A stretch of 64,000 nucleotides of DNA from an uncultured Bacilli bacterium (lineage in GTDB: Bacteria; Bacillota_I; Bacilli_A; RFN20; CAG-631), in the NCBI GenBank assembly GCA_934201705.1, contig CAKPXF010000004.1:62001-126000 (forward strand), given 5' to 3'. The first letter of the stretch is position 1; each line of letters starts with the position of its first letter. Under the pieces are notes generated by a model. The model searched no databases, had not been told where the DNA came from, and saw only the letters and a list, made by a program, of their open reading frames with translations. A program made the translations under genes and the position numbers. Positions 36,073 to 43,983 of the stretch are shown here, one piece after another.

Positions 36073-38232
36073 ATGTCAGTTATATTTCATGTAAAAAGCA
36101 ATGTTTTTCAATTAGATGGTAAGGATTTTACTTATTTAATTGGAATTTATGATAATAGATTTCTAACAACTCTTTACTATGGTAAGAAAATAGAAATTTT
36201 ACATCCTGAAAGATTACAGGTTACGCGTGAACTAGGCTTTTCACCATCACCAAGCGAATACTTTTATAAAAGGAATGTTAGCTTAGATACATTACCACAA
36301 GAATATCCATCATTTGGTTATGGGGATTTTAGAATACCAGCTATTATGGTTGAACAAGAAAATGGCTCAAGAATAGTTGACTTAAGATTTAAATCCTATG
36401 AAATCTTAGCTGAAAAGCCAAAAATTGAAGGAATGCCATCTCTTCTTGAGGATGAAAGCTGTGATTCATTAAAGATAACATTAAAAGATGAACTAACAAA
36501 TGTTGAGGTTGATTTATACTATAATGTTTATGGAGAACGTAATGTTTTAACAAGACATTGTGTTATTAAAAACCTAGGTAATCAAAAAATTAATATTACT
36601 AAAGCTATGTCATGCTCATTAGATTTAAGAGATAATAAATTCAATTTCTTAGAGCTAAAGGGCACACATTGTGAGGAAAGACATATTGAAATTACACCAT
36701 TAAGGCATGGAATTAGTAAGATTGAATCAAGAAGATGTAGCTCATCGCACATGCTAAATCCTTTTATGGCATTATGTAGAAAGGATGCTACAGAGGATTT
36801 TGGTGAGGTTTATGGCTTTAATCTTGTTTATTCTGGAAATTATGAAGGAACAATTGAGGTTGACCAAAGAAATACTACAAGAATCCAAATGGGTATAAGC
36901 TCATTTGACTTTTCATGGCCTTTATATAGCAATGATACATTTGCTACACCAGAGGTTGTTATGGTTTATTCAAATACAGGATTAAATGGAATGTCACTTC
37001 AATATCATAGCTTATATAATGATTGCTTATTAAAGAAGCATTATCACCATCCAATAGTTGTTAATAACTGGGAAGCAACATATTTTGATTTTAATGAAGA
37101 AAAGCTTGAAAAATTAATTTGCTCAGCTAAAGGGCTTGGAATTGAAATGTTTGTTTTAGATGATGGCTGGTTTAAGAAAAGAAATAATGATGAATCATCA
37201 TTAGGAGACTGGGTTGTTGATACAAATAAGCTTCCAAATGGCCTTGAAAGAATAAGTGAAATTTGTAAAAAGAATAATATGAAATTAGGCTTATGGTTTG
37301 AACCAGAAATGATATCAGTTGATTCAGATTTATATCGTGCTCATCCAGATTATGCAATTAAAATTGAAGGAAGAGATCATATTTATTCAAGATGTCAGTT
37401 AGTTTTAGATTTATCAAGAAAAGATGTTTGTGATTATATTATTAATTCATTAAGTAATATAATTGATAATTCAAATATTTCTTATATTAAATGGGACTTT
37501 AATAGAAATATTACTGAAACATATAATAAGCAATTAGCTCATAAATATGTTTTAGGCTTATATTATGTTTTAGAAACAATTACTACTAAATATCCAAATA
37601 TTATGATAGAAGGCTGTTCAGGTGGTGGAGGAAGATTTGATCCAGCAATGCTTTATTATACTCCACAAATTTGGACAAGTGATGATACTGATGCTATTGA
37701 AAGATTATTCATTCAATATGGAACATCAATCGTTTATCCACCAACATCAATGGTAGGACATGTATCTGTTACTCCAAATCATCAAACAGGAAGAATAACT
37801 CCATTTAAAACTCGTGGAATTGTTGCTATGTCTGCAAACTTTGGCTATGAATTAAATCCACAAATTCTTTCTGAAAGTGAAAGAGAAATGGTAAAGAAGC
37901 AAACTAAAGAATATGCTTCATTAAGAAAGGTTATATATGATTCAGACTTTTATCGCCTTAGAAGCCCATTTAATGGTAATGATTGTGCTTGGTCATTTGT
38001 AAGAAAAAATAAAAAAGAAGTATATGTAATGTATGTTAGAATTCTAAATGCTGCAACTAATGAATTTGATTATTTATTATTAAAAGGATTAGATGCTAAT
38101 AAAATATATGAAAATGTTGAAACTAAAGAAAGATTTATGGGAAGTGAACTAATGAATGTTGGCATTTTACTTCCTCGTCATCCTTATGATTTCAACGGAT
38201 TAATGTATCATTTTAAACAAGTAAAAGAATAG
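36073..38232 (+). CDS. Alpha-galactosidase, glycoside hydrolase family 36
   Basis: 719 residues, typical for GH36. N-terminal beta-sandwich (1-~320), catalytic TIM barrel (~320-650) and a C-terminal beta domain. Landmarks are VLDDGWF, LWFEPEMIS, YIKWDFNRNI with the nucleophile Asp near residue 474, EGCSGGGGRFD, and WTSDDTDAIERL with the acid/base Asp near 537. No signal peptide, so it acts on imported alpha-galactosides (melibiose, raffinose-type) in the cytoplasm. No transporter is visible in the window. Operon position behind the isomerase-like gene and 9 bp before tldD. Confidence 0.95.
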   Translation: MSVIFHVKSNVFQLDGKDFTYLIGIYDNRFLTTLYYGKKIEILHPERLQVTRELGFSPSPSEYFYKRNVSLDTLPQEYPSFGYGDFRIPAIMVEQENGSRIVDLRFKSYEILAEKPKIEGMPSLLEDESCDSLKITLKDELTNVEVDLYYNVYGERNVLTRHCVIKNLGNQKINITKAMSCSLDLRDNKFNFLELKGTHCEERHIEITPLRHGISKIESRRCSSSHMLNPFMALCRKDATEDFGEVYGFNLVYSGNYEGTIEVDQRNTTRIQMGISSFDFSWPLYSNDTFATPEVVMVYSNTGLNGMSLQYHSLYNDCLLKKHYHHPIVVNNWEATYFDFNEEKLEKLICSAKGLGIEMFVLDDGWFKKRNNDESSLGDWVVDTNKLPNGLERISEICKKNNMKLGLWFEPEMISVDSDLYRAHPDYAIKIEGRDHIYSRCQLVLDLSRKDVCDYIINSLSNIIDNSNISYIKWDFNRNITETYNKQLAHKYVLGLYYVLETITTKYPNIMIEGCSGGGGRFDPAMLYYTPQIWTSDDTDAIERLFIQYGTSIVYPPTSMVGHVSVTPNHQTGRITPFKTRGIVAMSANFGYELNPQILSESEREMVKKQTKEYASLRKVIYDSDFYRLRSPFNGNDCAWSFVRKNKKEVYVMYVRILNAATNEFDYLLLKGLDANKIYENVETKERFMGSELMNVGILLPRHPYDFNGLMYHFKQVKE

Positions 38233-38241
38233 GTGATGTAA

Positions 38242-39660
38242 ATGAATAAAGAAATATCAAACTTTCTTAAACACAATCATAGCTCATTTAAAAAAATTAT
38301 AAAAATATTAGAAAGTAAATTTGAATATGTATCAATACTGGCAACTGATTGTGAAGGAAAAGAATTAATGGTAAGTGAAAAAAGTGTTGCTATTAATGAT
38401 AATTACTTTCAAGAGAGAGGATTTGTTGTTAGAGTTTTTAATGATGGCCTTTTTTCTGAATATTCATTTGATAGAATTGATGATGTTGAAGATATTTGTA
38501 ATCGAATTATTTCCTCTTTGGATATAAATGAATTAGTCTATAAAGCTATTTATGTAAAAAAATCTAAAACAAAGCTATATGAAGAGGAAGAATTAAAAAA
38601 AGATTTTTCTAAAATGGATAAATATGAAGATATAAGCTTAGATGAAATTATTAAAGATTGTAAAATGACAATAAATGATGAAATGGAAGATAATGAATAT
38701 ATAATTTCAGCTAGATTCAATATTGAATACTTAAAGGTATCAAAAATGTTTATTTCAAGCAAAAAGGATTTAAGTCAGGTTTATGCCTGGGCAGATGCTA
38801 AGTATACTTGTATTGTAAATAAGGATGATGTTACCAAATTCAACTATGGTGCTGAAAGCGCAATGTCTTTATGTGAAGCAATAAATAAGCTAAAGGAAAA
38901 AATAAAAAGAATTAATGAAATGGCTGTTTTACTGCTTGATGCTAGTAATGTAATTCCAGGAGAATATGATTGTATAACATCCCCTGATGTTACAGGCTTA
39001 ATTGCTCATGAGGCCTTTGGACATGGTGTTGAAATGGATATGTTTGTAAAAAATAGAGCCTTAGGCAAGCAATTTATCAATAAACAAGTTGGGTCTCAAC
39101 TTGTAACAATGCATGAAGGAGCTATTCCTTATGATGATGTTTCATCATATTTCTTTGACGATGAAGGAACATTGGCCCATGATACAATTGAAATACAAGA
39201 TGGTATTTTAAAAACTGGAATTGCTGATGCTATTTCAGCTAGTAGATTAAATATCCTTCCAACAGGAAATGGTAAAAGAGAAAGCTTTAAAAGAAAGGCA
39301 TATACTAGAATGACAGCTACTTATTTTGAAAGTAAGGACAGTAATCTTAATGATATGATAGCTTCTATTCAATATGGTTTTTTGCTTGATGTAGCACTTG
39401 GCGGAATGGAAGATCCCAAAAATTGGGGAATCCAATGTCAAGCTTTAGTTGGAAGAGAAATAAAGGATGGTAAGCTAACAGGGAAAATTGTTTCGCCAAT
39501 TATAATAACAGGCTATGTTATTGATTTATTAAATAGTGTAAGCATGGTTAGCAATGATTTTGCTTTATATGGCTCTGGTGCTTGTGGAAAAGGATATAAG
39601 GAATTTGTTAAAACATCAATTGGTGGTCCTTATTTGAAAGTTAAGGTGAAAATAGGATGA
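38242..39660 (+). CDS. tldD: TldD-family metalloprotease subunit
   Basis: 472 residues. The zinc motif of TldD, HEAFGHGVE (HExxxH form, about residues 255-260), is intact, and the C-terminal GACGKG and GGPYLKVK stretch is typical. TldD with TldE forms a cytoplasmic complex that degrades unfolded peptides and matures some modified peptides. The next gene encodes the partner and overlaps by 4 bp (ATGA). Its presence inside a galactoside operon is unusual; no peptide precursor gene is visible nearby. Confidence 0.92.
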   Translation: MNKEISNFLKHNHSSFKKIIKILESKFEYVSILATDCEGKELMVSEKSVAINDNYFQERGFVVRVFNDGLFSEYSFDRIDDVEDICNRIISSLDINELVYKAIYVKKSKTKLYEEEELKKDFSKMDKYEDISLDEIIKDCKMTINDEMEDNEYIISARFNIEYLKVSKMFISSKKDLSQVYAWADAKYTCIVNKDDVTKFNYGAESAMSLCEAINKLKEKIKRINEMAVLLLDASNVIPGEYDCITSPDVTGLIAHEAFGHGVEMDMFVKNRALGKQFINKQVGSQLVTMHEGAIPYDDVSSYFFDDEGTLAHDTIEIQDGILKTGIADAISASRLNILPTGNGKRESFKRKAYTRMTATYFESKDSNLNDMIASIQYGFLLDVALGGMEDPKNWGIQCQALVGREIKDGKLTGKIVSPIIITGYVIDLLNSVSMVSNDFALYGSGACGKGYKEFVKTSIGGPYLKVKVKIG

Positions 39661-40964
39661 TGGATAAAATAATTGAGCTTTTAAAAGATAATCCTAAAAT
39701 ATATGCTTGGAATATAATGTCAAGCAAAAAGGAATCATATCAATTGTTTTTCATAAAGCAAGAATTAGATATGAATCGAAAGGTCTCGACAAAGGAATAT
39801 GCTATAAATATTTTCACTTTTAAAGAAGACAAGAAAAAAAATAAAATAGGCCATAGTAAATTTATGGTTTATTCTTCAATGAGTGAAGATGAAATAAAAG
39901 AAAAAATTGAAGAACAAATTAAAATTTGTGAATATTCATTAAATGATTTTTATACATTTCCTAAAAAGACTACTATTAAACAAATTAATAAAGAATATGC
40001 CTTTGGTAGTCAAAATATTAAGGATGCAGCTTTTATAGCAGCAGATGCTTTATTTGAAGCTGATAAATTTGATAAAGGCTATATAAATTCTTCAGAAATA
40101 TTTATTAATACTGATGAGGTAAGATTTGTTGATAGCAAGGGTAATGATTTCCATTTTACTAATCAAAACGGTATTATTGAGCTAGTTACCTCTTGGAATG
40201 AAAAAAATGAAGAAATAGAATTATATAAATGCTTTGAATTTGATCATTTAGATACTAATTTTATTCAACGCCAAGCAAATGAATTACTTCTTGAAGCTAG
40301 TAATAGAATAAAAGCTATACCAACACCATCTTTAAATGGCTATAAGGTATTATTAACAAAAGAATATGTAAAAGACTTTTTCATTCATTTAGCTAATAAA
40401 GCTAAGACAGATTCAATTTATAATAGAATGTCTGATTTTCATGTTTCTTATAAGCTACAAGACAATAATGAAAATGTTGATTTAATAACTTTAAAGCTAG
40501 AGCCAACAATGAAAAACTCGACAAAAAGTATGCCTTTTGATAAAGAAGGTATAGTTTTAAAGAAGATTGTTTGTATTGAAAATGGTGTTGTTAAGAATTT
40601 ATGGGGAAGTAATGCTAAAAGCCAATATTTACAAAAGCCAGTTTATGGTACATATTCTAATTATTTTGTTAATATTGGCACTTTAACTAATGAAGAGCTA
40701 GTTTTAGAAAATTATATTGAAATAGTATCTCTTTCAGATTTTATAATTGATTCATTAACTGGTGATTTTGCTGGTGAAATTCGTTTAGCTTATATGTATA
40801 GTAAGAGTAAAGAAAAAACTATGATTACAGGTGGCTCAATTTCTGGTAATGTCTATAAATCAATTAATAGTATAAGATTATTTAACGAAAGTGAACAAAT
40901 TAATAATTTTATTGGTCCAAAGAGTATATTGCTTGATAATATAACATTTAATAAAGCTAAATAA
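39657..40964 (+). CDS. tldE: TldE/PmbA-family subunit
   Basis: 435 residues, overlapping tldD by 4 bp. It has the TldE/PmbA layout without the zinc-binding HExxxH helix, and conserved C-terminal stretches (FAGEIRLAYMY, GGSISGNVY). In characterised systems TldE is the inactive partner that shapes the substrate tunnel of the TldD:TldE heterodimer. The strict overlap supports stoichiometric production. Slightly shorter than E. coli PmbA (450). Confidence 0.9.
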   Translation: MMDKIIELLKDNPKIYAWNIMSSKKESYQLFFIKQELDMNRKVSTKEYAINIFTFKEDKKKNKIGHSKFMVYSSMSEDEIKEKIEEQIKICEYSLNDFYTFPKKTTIKQINKEYAFGSQNIKDAAFIAADALFEADKFDKGYINSSEIFINTDEVRFVDSKGNDFHFTNQNGIIELVTSWNEKNEEIELYKCFEFDHLDTNFIQRQANELLLEASNRIKAIPTPSLNGYKVLLTKEYVKDFFIHLANKAKTDSIYNRMSDFHVSYKLQDNNENVDLITLKLEPTMKNSTKSMPFDKEGIVLKKIVCIENGVVKNLWGSNAKSQYLQKPVYGTYSNYFVNIGTLTNEELVLENYIEIVSLSDFIIDSLTGDFAGEIRLAYMYSKSKEKTMITGGSISGNVYKSINSIRLFNESEQINNFIGPKSILLDNITFNKAK

Positions 40965-40978
40965 AAGAGGTGTTAAGT

Positions 40979-41287
40979 ATGGATAATGAAAAAAAAGCAG
41001 TGATTAAGTTTAAATCACATATAGTATTACCATTAATAATAATTTTATCATTAATAACAGCTATTTGCTTATTAGCTGTTGAAGAGTTTACTGATGGCTT
41101 AAGCCCTATTGTTATTTATTTATATTTTTCTGTAGCAGTTTTATATACCTTCTTATCGGTTTATGATTTATTTGCTAATAAGGAAAGAGAAAAGAAAACC
41201 AAAGTATTTATAACTGTATTAATTGCTTTAGCATTTGTTAGTGAAATTTTATATTTGGTATTTTATTTAATTGCTAAAGGAAGATAA
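40979..41287 (+). CDS. Small three-helix membrane protein
   Basis: 102 residues from the ATG at 40979 (GAGGTG upstream; a GTG at 40970 is less likely). Three hydrophobic segments (about 16-35, 43-62, 77-97) with a charged loop KEREKKTK. No family recognised. It lies 14 bp after tldE and the next gene begins 4 bp beyond its stop, so it belongs to the operon. Function unknown. Confidence 0.7.
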   Translation: MDNEKKAVIKFKSHIVLPLIIILSLITAICLLAVEEFTDGLSPIVIYLYFSVAVLYTFLSVYDLFANKEREKKTKVFITVLIALAFVSEILYLVFYLIAKGR

Positions 41288-41291
41288 AGCT

Positions 41292-42158
41292 ATGGAATAT
41301 ACAATTAAAAATGATTACTTAATAGCTACAATTAGTGATAATGGAGCTGAGCTTATAAAGCTTATTGATAAGGATAATATTAATAGACTTCATGATGCTA
41401 GCGAAAAAACATGGAATAAAGTATCACCTGTTTTATTTCCACAAATTTCAAAAACAAAGGATGGTATTTATGAAGTAGACAATAAGATTTATAATATGCC
41501 TAAGCATGGATTCTTTAAGGATATGATAATTAATCCAATAGAGGTTCTTAATGATTCAATTACCTTTAAAATAACTGATAATGAGCAAACATATAAGATT
41601 TATCCTTATAATTTTGAATTTGAACTTAAATATGAATTAATTAATAATTCTTTAAAGGTTAGCTTTAAAACAAAAAATCTATCAAATAAAATAATGTATT
41701 ATATGGTTGGAGGGCATCCAGCCTTAAGGGTTCCTTTATTTAATAATGAAAAATATGAACAATATTATTTAAAGTTTGAAAAAAAAGAAACTGCTGAAGC
41801 CATGCAGGTAGTAGATGGCTATTTAGCCAATGTTTATAAGCCATGCTTAAATAATGAAGATATTATTAATTTAAAGCATGATTTATTTAAAATAGATGCT
41901 ATCGTTTTAAAAAATCTAAAATCAAGCTATGTTGATTTATGTAGCAGCGTAAATGATAGAATAACTCGTTTTCATTTTAAGGATTTTAGTATTCTTGCCA
42001 TTTGGTCTAAAAATATAAAAGAAGCTGATTTTGTATGCTTAGAGCCTTGGAATGGTATTCAAAAAGAATTTGTTTTAAAACATGATAAAATGGGTGTATT
42101 ATCATTAAATCCAAATGAAACTCAAGAGTTTTCTTATACAATTGAAATTATAAAATAA
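41292..42158 (+). CDS. Aldose 1-epimerase-family protein (LacX-like)
   Basis: 288 residues from the ATG at 41292 (AAAGGAAG upstream). Beta-sandwich galactose-mutarotase fold features: ISDNGAELIKL near the start, PKHGFFKDM, YYMVGGHPALRVPL with the catalytic-type His, and LEPWNGIQ near the end with the acidic residue. This subgroup (LacX/YeaD-like) interconverts sugar anomers or binds sugar phosphates. Last gene of the galactoside operon, in keeping with handling of released galactose. A terminator follows at 42160. Confidence 0.85.
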   Translation: MEYTIKNDYLIATISDNGAELIKLIDKDNINRLHDASEKTWNKVSPVLFPQISKTKDGIYEVDNKIYNMPKHGFFKDMIINPIEVLNDSITFKITDNEQTYKIYPYNFEFELKYELINNSLKVSFKTKNLSNKIMYYMVGGHPALRVPLFNNEKYEQYYLKFEKKETAEAMQVVDGYLANVYKPCLNNEDIINLKHDLFKIDAIVLKNLKSSYVDLCSSVNDRITRFHFKDFSILAIWSKNIKEADFVCLEPWNGIQKEFVLKHDKMGVLSLNPNETQEFSYTIEIIK

Positions 42159-42159
42159 T

Positions 42160-42212
42160 AAAAAGTGTAACAATATCTAGAAAATATAAAACTAGTTATA
42201 GTTACACTTTTT
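42160..42212. terminator. Bidirectional terminator between convergent genes
   Basis: AAAAAGTGTAAC at 42160-42171 pairs with GTTACACTTTTT at 42201-42212. The loop contains a further CTAG..CTAG pairing. It serves the galactoside operon (stop at 42158) and the leftward ATPase gene (stop at 42215). Confidence 0.85.
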
Positions 42213-42214
42213 AA

Positions 42215-43546
42215 CTAAATTCTTTCAATAATTTTTGAATCCATTAGGAAATTATAAAGGCCAATTATTATAATTCCTTTATCGTCATAAAGAGGCTTTT
42301 TATATCCTTTAACAATTATAATTTTTTTAAAATTATCATTAGCATTAATTAATGATTTTTTTTCTTGCTCAATTTTATCATGTAGTGTCATTTCTAAGGA
42401 TGATTGAATGTAATATTTACAATTTCCATTATTGACTACAAAATCTATTTCATAGTCAACTCTTTTATTTTTATTTTCATCTTTTCTCCATGTTGTTACA
42501 ATGCCAACATCAACTAAATAGCCGTTTCTAAGTAATTCTACATAAATGATATTTTCCATTAAATGATATTCTTCAATTTGCCTAAAGTTAAGTCTTGCGT
42601 TTCTAAGACCTGTGTCTAAAAAATAAAACTTACTTAATGTATTAATATATTTTCTTCCTTTAACATCATATCTTTTAGCTTCCTTTATCAAAAAAGAATT
42701 TTCAAGATGCTTCAAGTAATTAGTAATTGTATTATCAGTGATACTACAAACTCCATTAGACTTAAATGTTTTTTCTATTTTGCTAGGATTTAGTGGTGAA
42801 CCAATACAAGATGCGACAATATCAGTTACTTTATCGATGTTTGTATCATCTTTTAGGCCGTATCTATCTTTTATATCCTTAAAATATGTACCATCAAACA
42901 AATCCTTTAAATACTTTTGACGTGATTTTTCATCTTCATCTAAAACTGCAAGAGGCATACCTCCATAAGTTACATAATCATCCCATACTTCATCATATTC
43001 TTTTTCTTTAAATGCCTCTTTTATTTCTTTAAATGATAATGGATAGACCTCAATATTGTAGTTCCTGTTTCTAAACTCTGTAGGAAGATCACTTGATAAT
43101 AAACGGGAATTACTACCAGTAACGTAGCAATCAACCATAGGGCTGTTTAATAATTCATTTAATACATCATGATAAGTTATCCATTGCTTTCCATCTTTAA
43201 CGCCTTCTAACAGCTTTCCATTTTTATCTAAAAGTGCAGGGTTAATTACATCAACACATTCTTGGATTTCATCTAAAATAACATAACACTTTTCATTTAC
43301 AATTAATTTTTCTTTTATGTATGTTGATAATTCAATAGGATTTCTAAGCTTAGCAAATTGCAATTCATCTAGCTTAATATATATAATATTTTTATCTTTA
43401 ATACCAATACTTTTTAAGTAATCAACAAATATAGTAGATAGCAAATAAGATTTACCACATCTTCTAACACCAATTATTACCTTGATTAATGGTGACTTCA
43501 TACCATTTTTAAGTTTTTCTAATAGTTCTGCTCTTTCAATTTTCAT
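42215..43546 (-). CDS. AAA_14/DUF4143 family ATPase
   Basis: 443 residues. N-terminal P-loop ATPase with GVRRCGKSYLL (Walker A, about residues 26-36) and ILDEIQE (Walker B); the sensor-like YVTGSNSRLLSSDL follows, then the family-specific GGMPLAV and a C-terminal DUF4143 domain (LENSFLIKEAKRYDVKGRKY, then YFLDTGLRNARL, and IDFVVNNGN, which resembles a nuclease-fold core). The family is very common and of uncertain function. GAGGTGG precedes the start, and directly behind that lies a hairpin element repeated 250 bp further upstream, suggesting specific regulation. Monocistronic. Confidence 0.88.
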   Translation of the reverse strand: MKIERAELLEKLKNGMKSPLIKVIIGVRRCGKSYLLSTIFVDYLKSIGIKDKNIIYIKLDELQFAKLRNPIELSTYIKEKLIVNEKCYVILDEIQECVDVINPALLDKNGKLLEGVKDGKQWITYHDVLNELLNSPMVDCYVTGSNSRLLSSDLPTEFRNRNYNIEVYPLSFKEIKEAFKEKEYDEVWDDYVTYGGMPLAVLDEDEKSRQKYLKDLFDGTYFKDIKDRYGLKDDTNIDKVTDIVASCIGSPLNPSKIEKTFKSNGVCSITDNTITNYLKHLENSFLIKEAKRYDVKGRKYINTLSKFYFLDTGLRNARLNFRQIEEYHLMENIIYVELLRNGYLVDVGIVTTWRKDENKNKRVDYEIDFVVNNGNCKYYIQSSLEMTLHDKIEQEKKSLINANDNFKKIIIVKGYKKPLYDDKGIIIIGLYNFLMDSKIIERI

Positions 43547-43556
43547 GTATCCACCT

Positions 43557-43596
43557 CATTAAAAATTTATGTGGTAATCCACAAATATCTTTAATG
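43557..43596 (-). promoter_or_regulatory. Hairpin element 1 upstream of the DUF4143 ATPase gene
   Basis: On the minus strand CATTAAA...TGTGG-ATTA-CCACA...TTTAATG forms nested inverted repeats ending just before the ribosome site AGGTGG. A closely related element occurs at 43808-43851. It may be an operator or an mRNA leader hairpin. Confidence 0.55.
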
Positions 43597-43807
43597 ATAT
43601 TATATGGGTTATTTATATTTAAGTCAATATTTATAATATTAAAACAAATTTTAATTATAAAAAATAGTATGAAATTTATCATGAAGATATATTATTTTTA
43701 CTAATTTGTGCAAATTAAGAGTGCAAAAAATCTCCTGTTTGTACAAATTAAGATTATTCTATGCTTTTTAAGCTAAATATATTCATAAGGAAATTTTAAA
43801 AAAAACT
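43597..43807. promoter_or_regulatory. Intergenic stretch with paired 16-bp repeats
   Basis: No coding potential seen. TTTGTGCAAATTAAGA at 43705-43720 and TTTGTACAAATTAAGA at 43738-43753 are near-identical direct repeats 33 bp apart (about three helical turns), each with a palindromic TTTGTRCAAA core. They look like a pair of binding sites for one regulator. Confidence 0.5.
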
Positions 43808-43851
43808 CACTAAAAATTTTTGTGGTAATCCACAATTTTCTTTAGTTAGTG
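43808..43851. promoter_or_regulatory. Hairpin element 2, second copy of the TGTGGTAATCCACA repeat
   Basis: CACTAA...TTTGTGGTAATCCACAA...TTAGTG has the same core and same nested layout as element 1, about 250 bp away. It lies between the divergent ATPase and Clp genes. Confidence 0.55.
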
Positions 43852-43924
43852 CTTAAAATCATACATATACATTTATTATATAAAACATGTAAGAATAAAA
43901 AATAAATAAGTTTATATTTTTTTT

Positions 43925-43976
43925 CCAATCCAATAATAAATAATAGAAAAAAAGAATAAAATATAAAGAGGATTGG
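43925..43976 (+). promoter_or_regulatory. Possible Shine-Dalgarno-sequestering hairpin before the Clp gene
   Basis: CCAATCC at 43925-43931 is complementary to GGATTGG at 43970-43976, which overlaps the ribosome site (GAGGATTGG) of the gene starting at 43984. The ~38-nt A-rich loop would be unstructured. If it forms in the mRNA it would hide the ribosome site, as in RNA thermometers. The stem is only 7 bp, so this is tentative. Confidence 0.35.
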
Positions 43977-43983
43977 TGATCTA

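Noticed and set aside
43547..43983. CIRCE or CtsR sites for the Clp gene
   Set aside because: Neither the TTAGCACTC-N9-GAGTGCTAA pattern nor the tandem GGTCAAA heptamers could be found.
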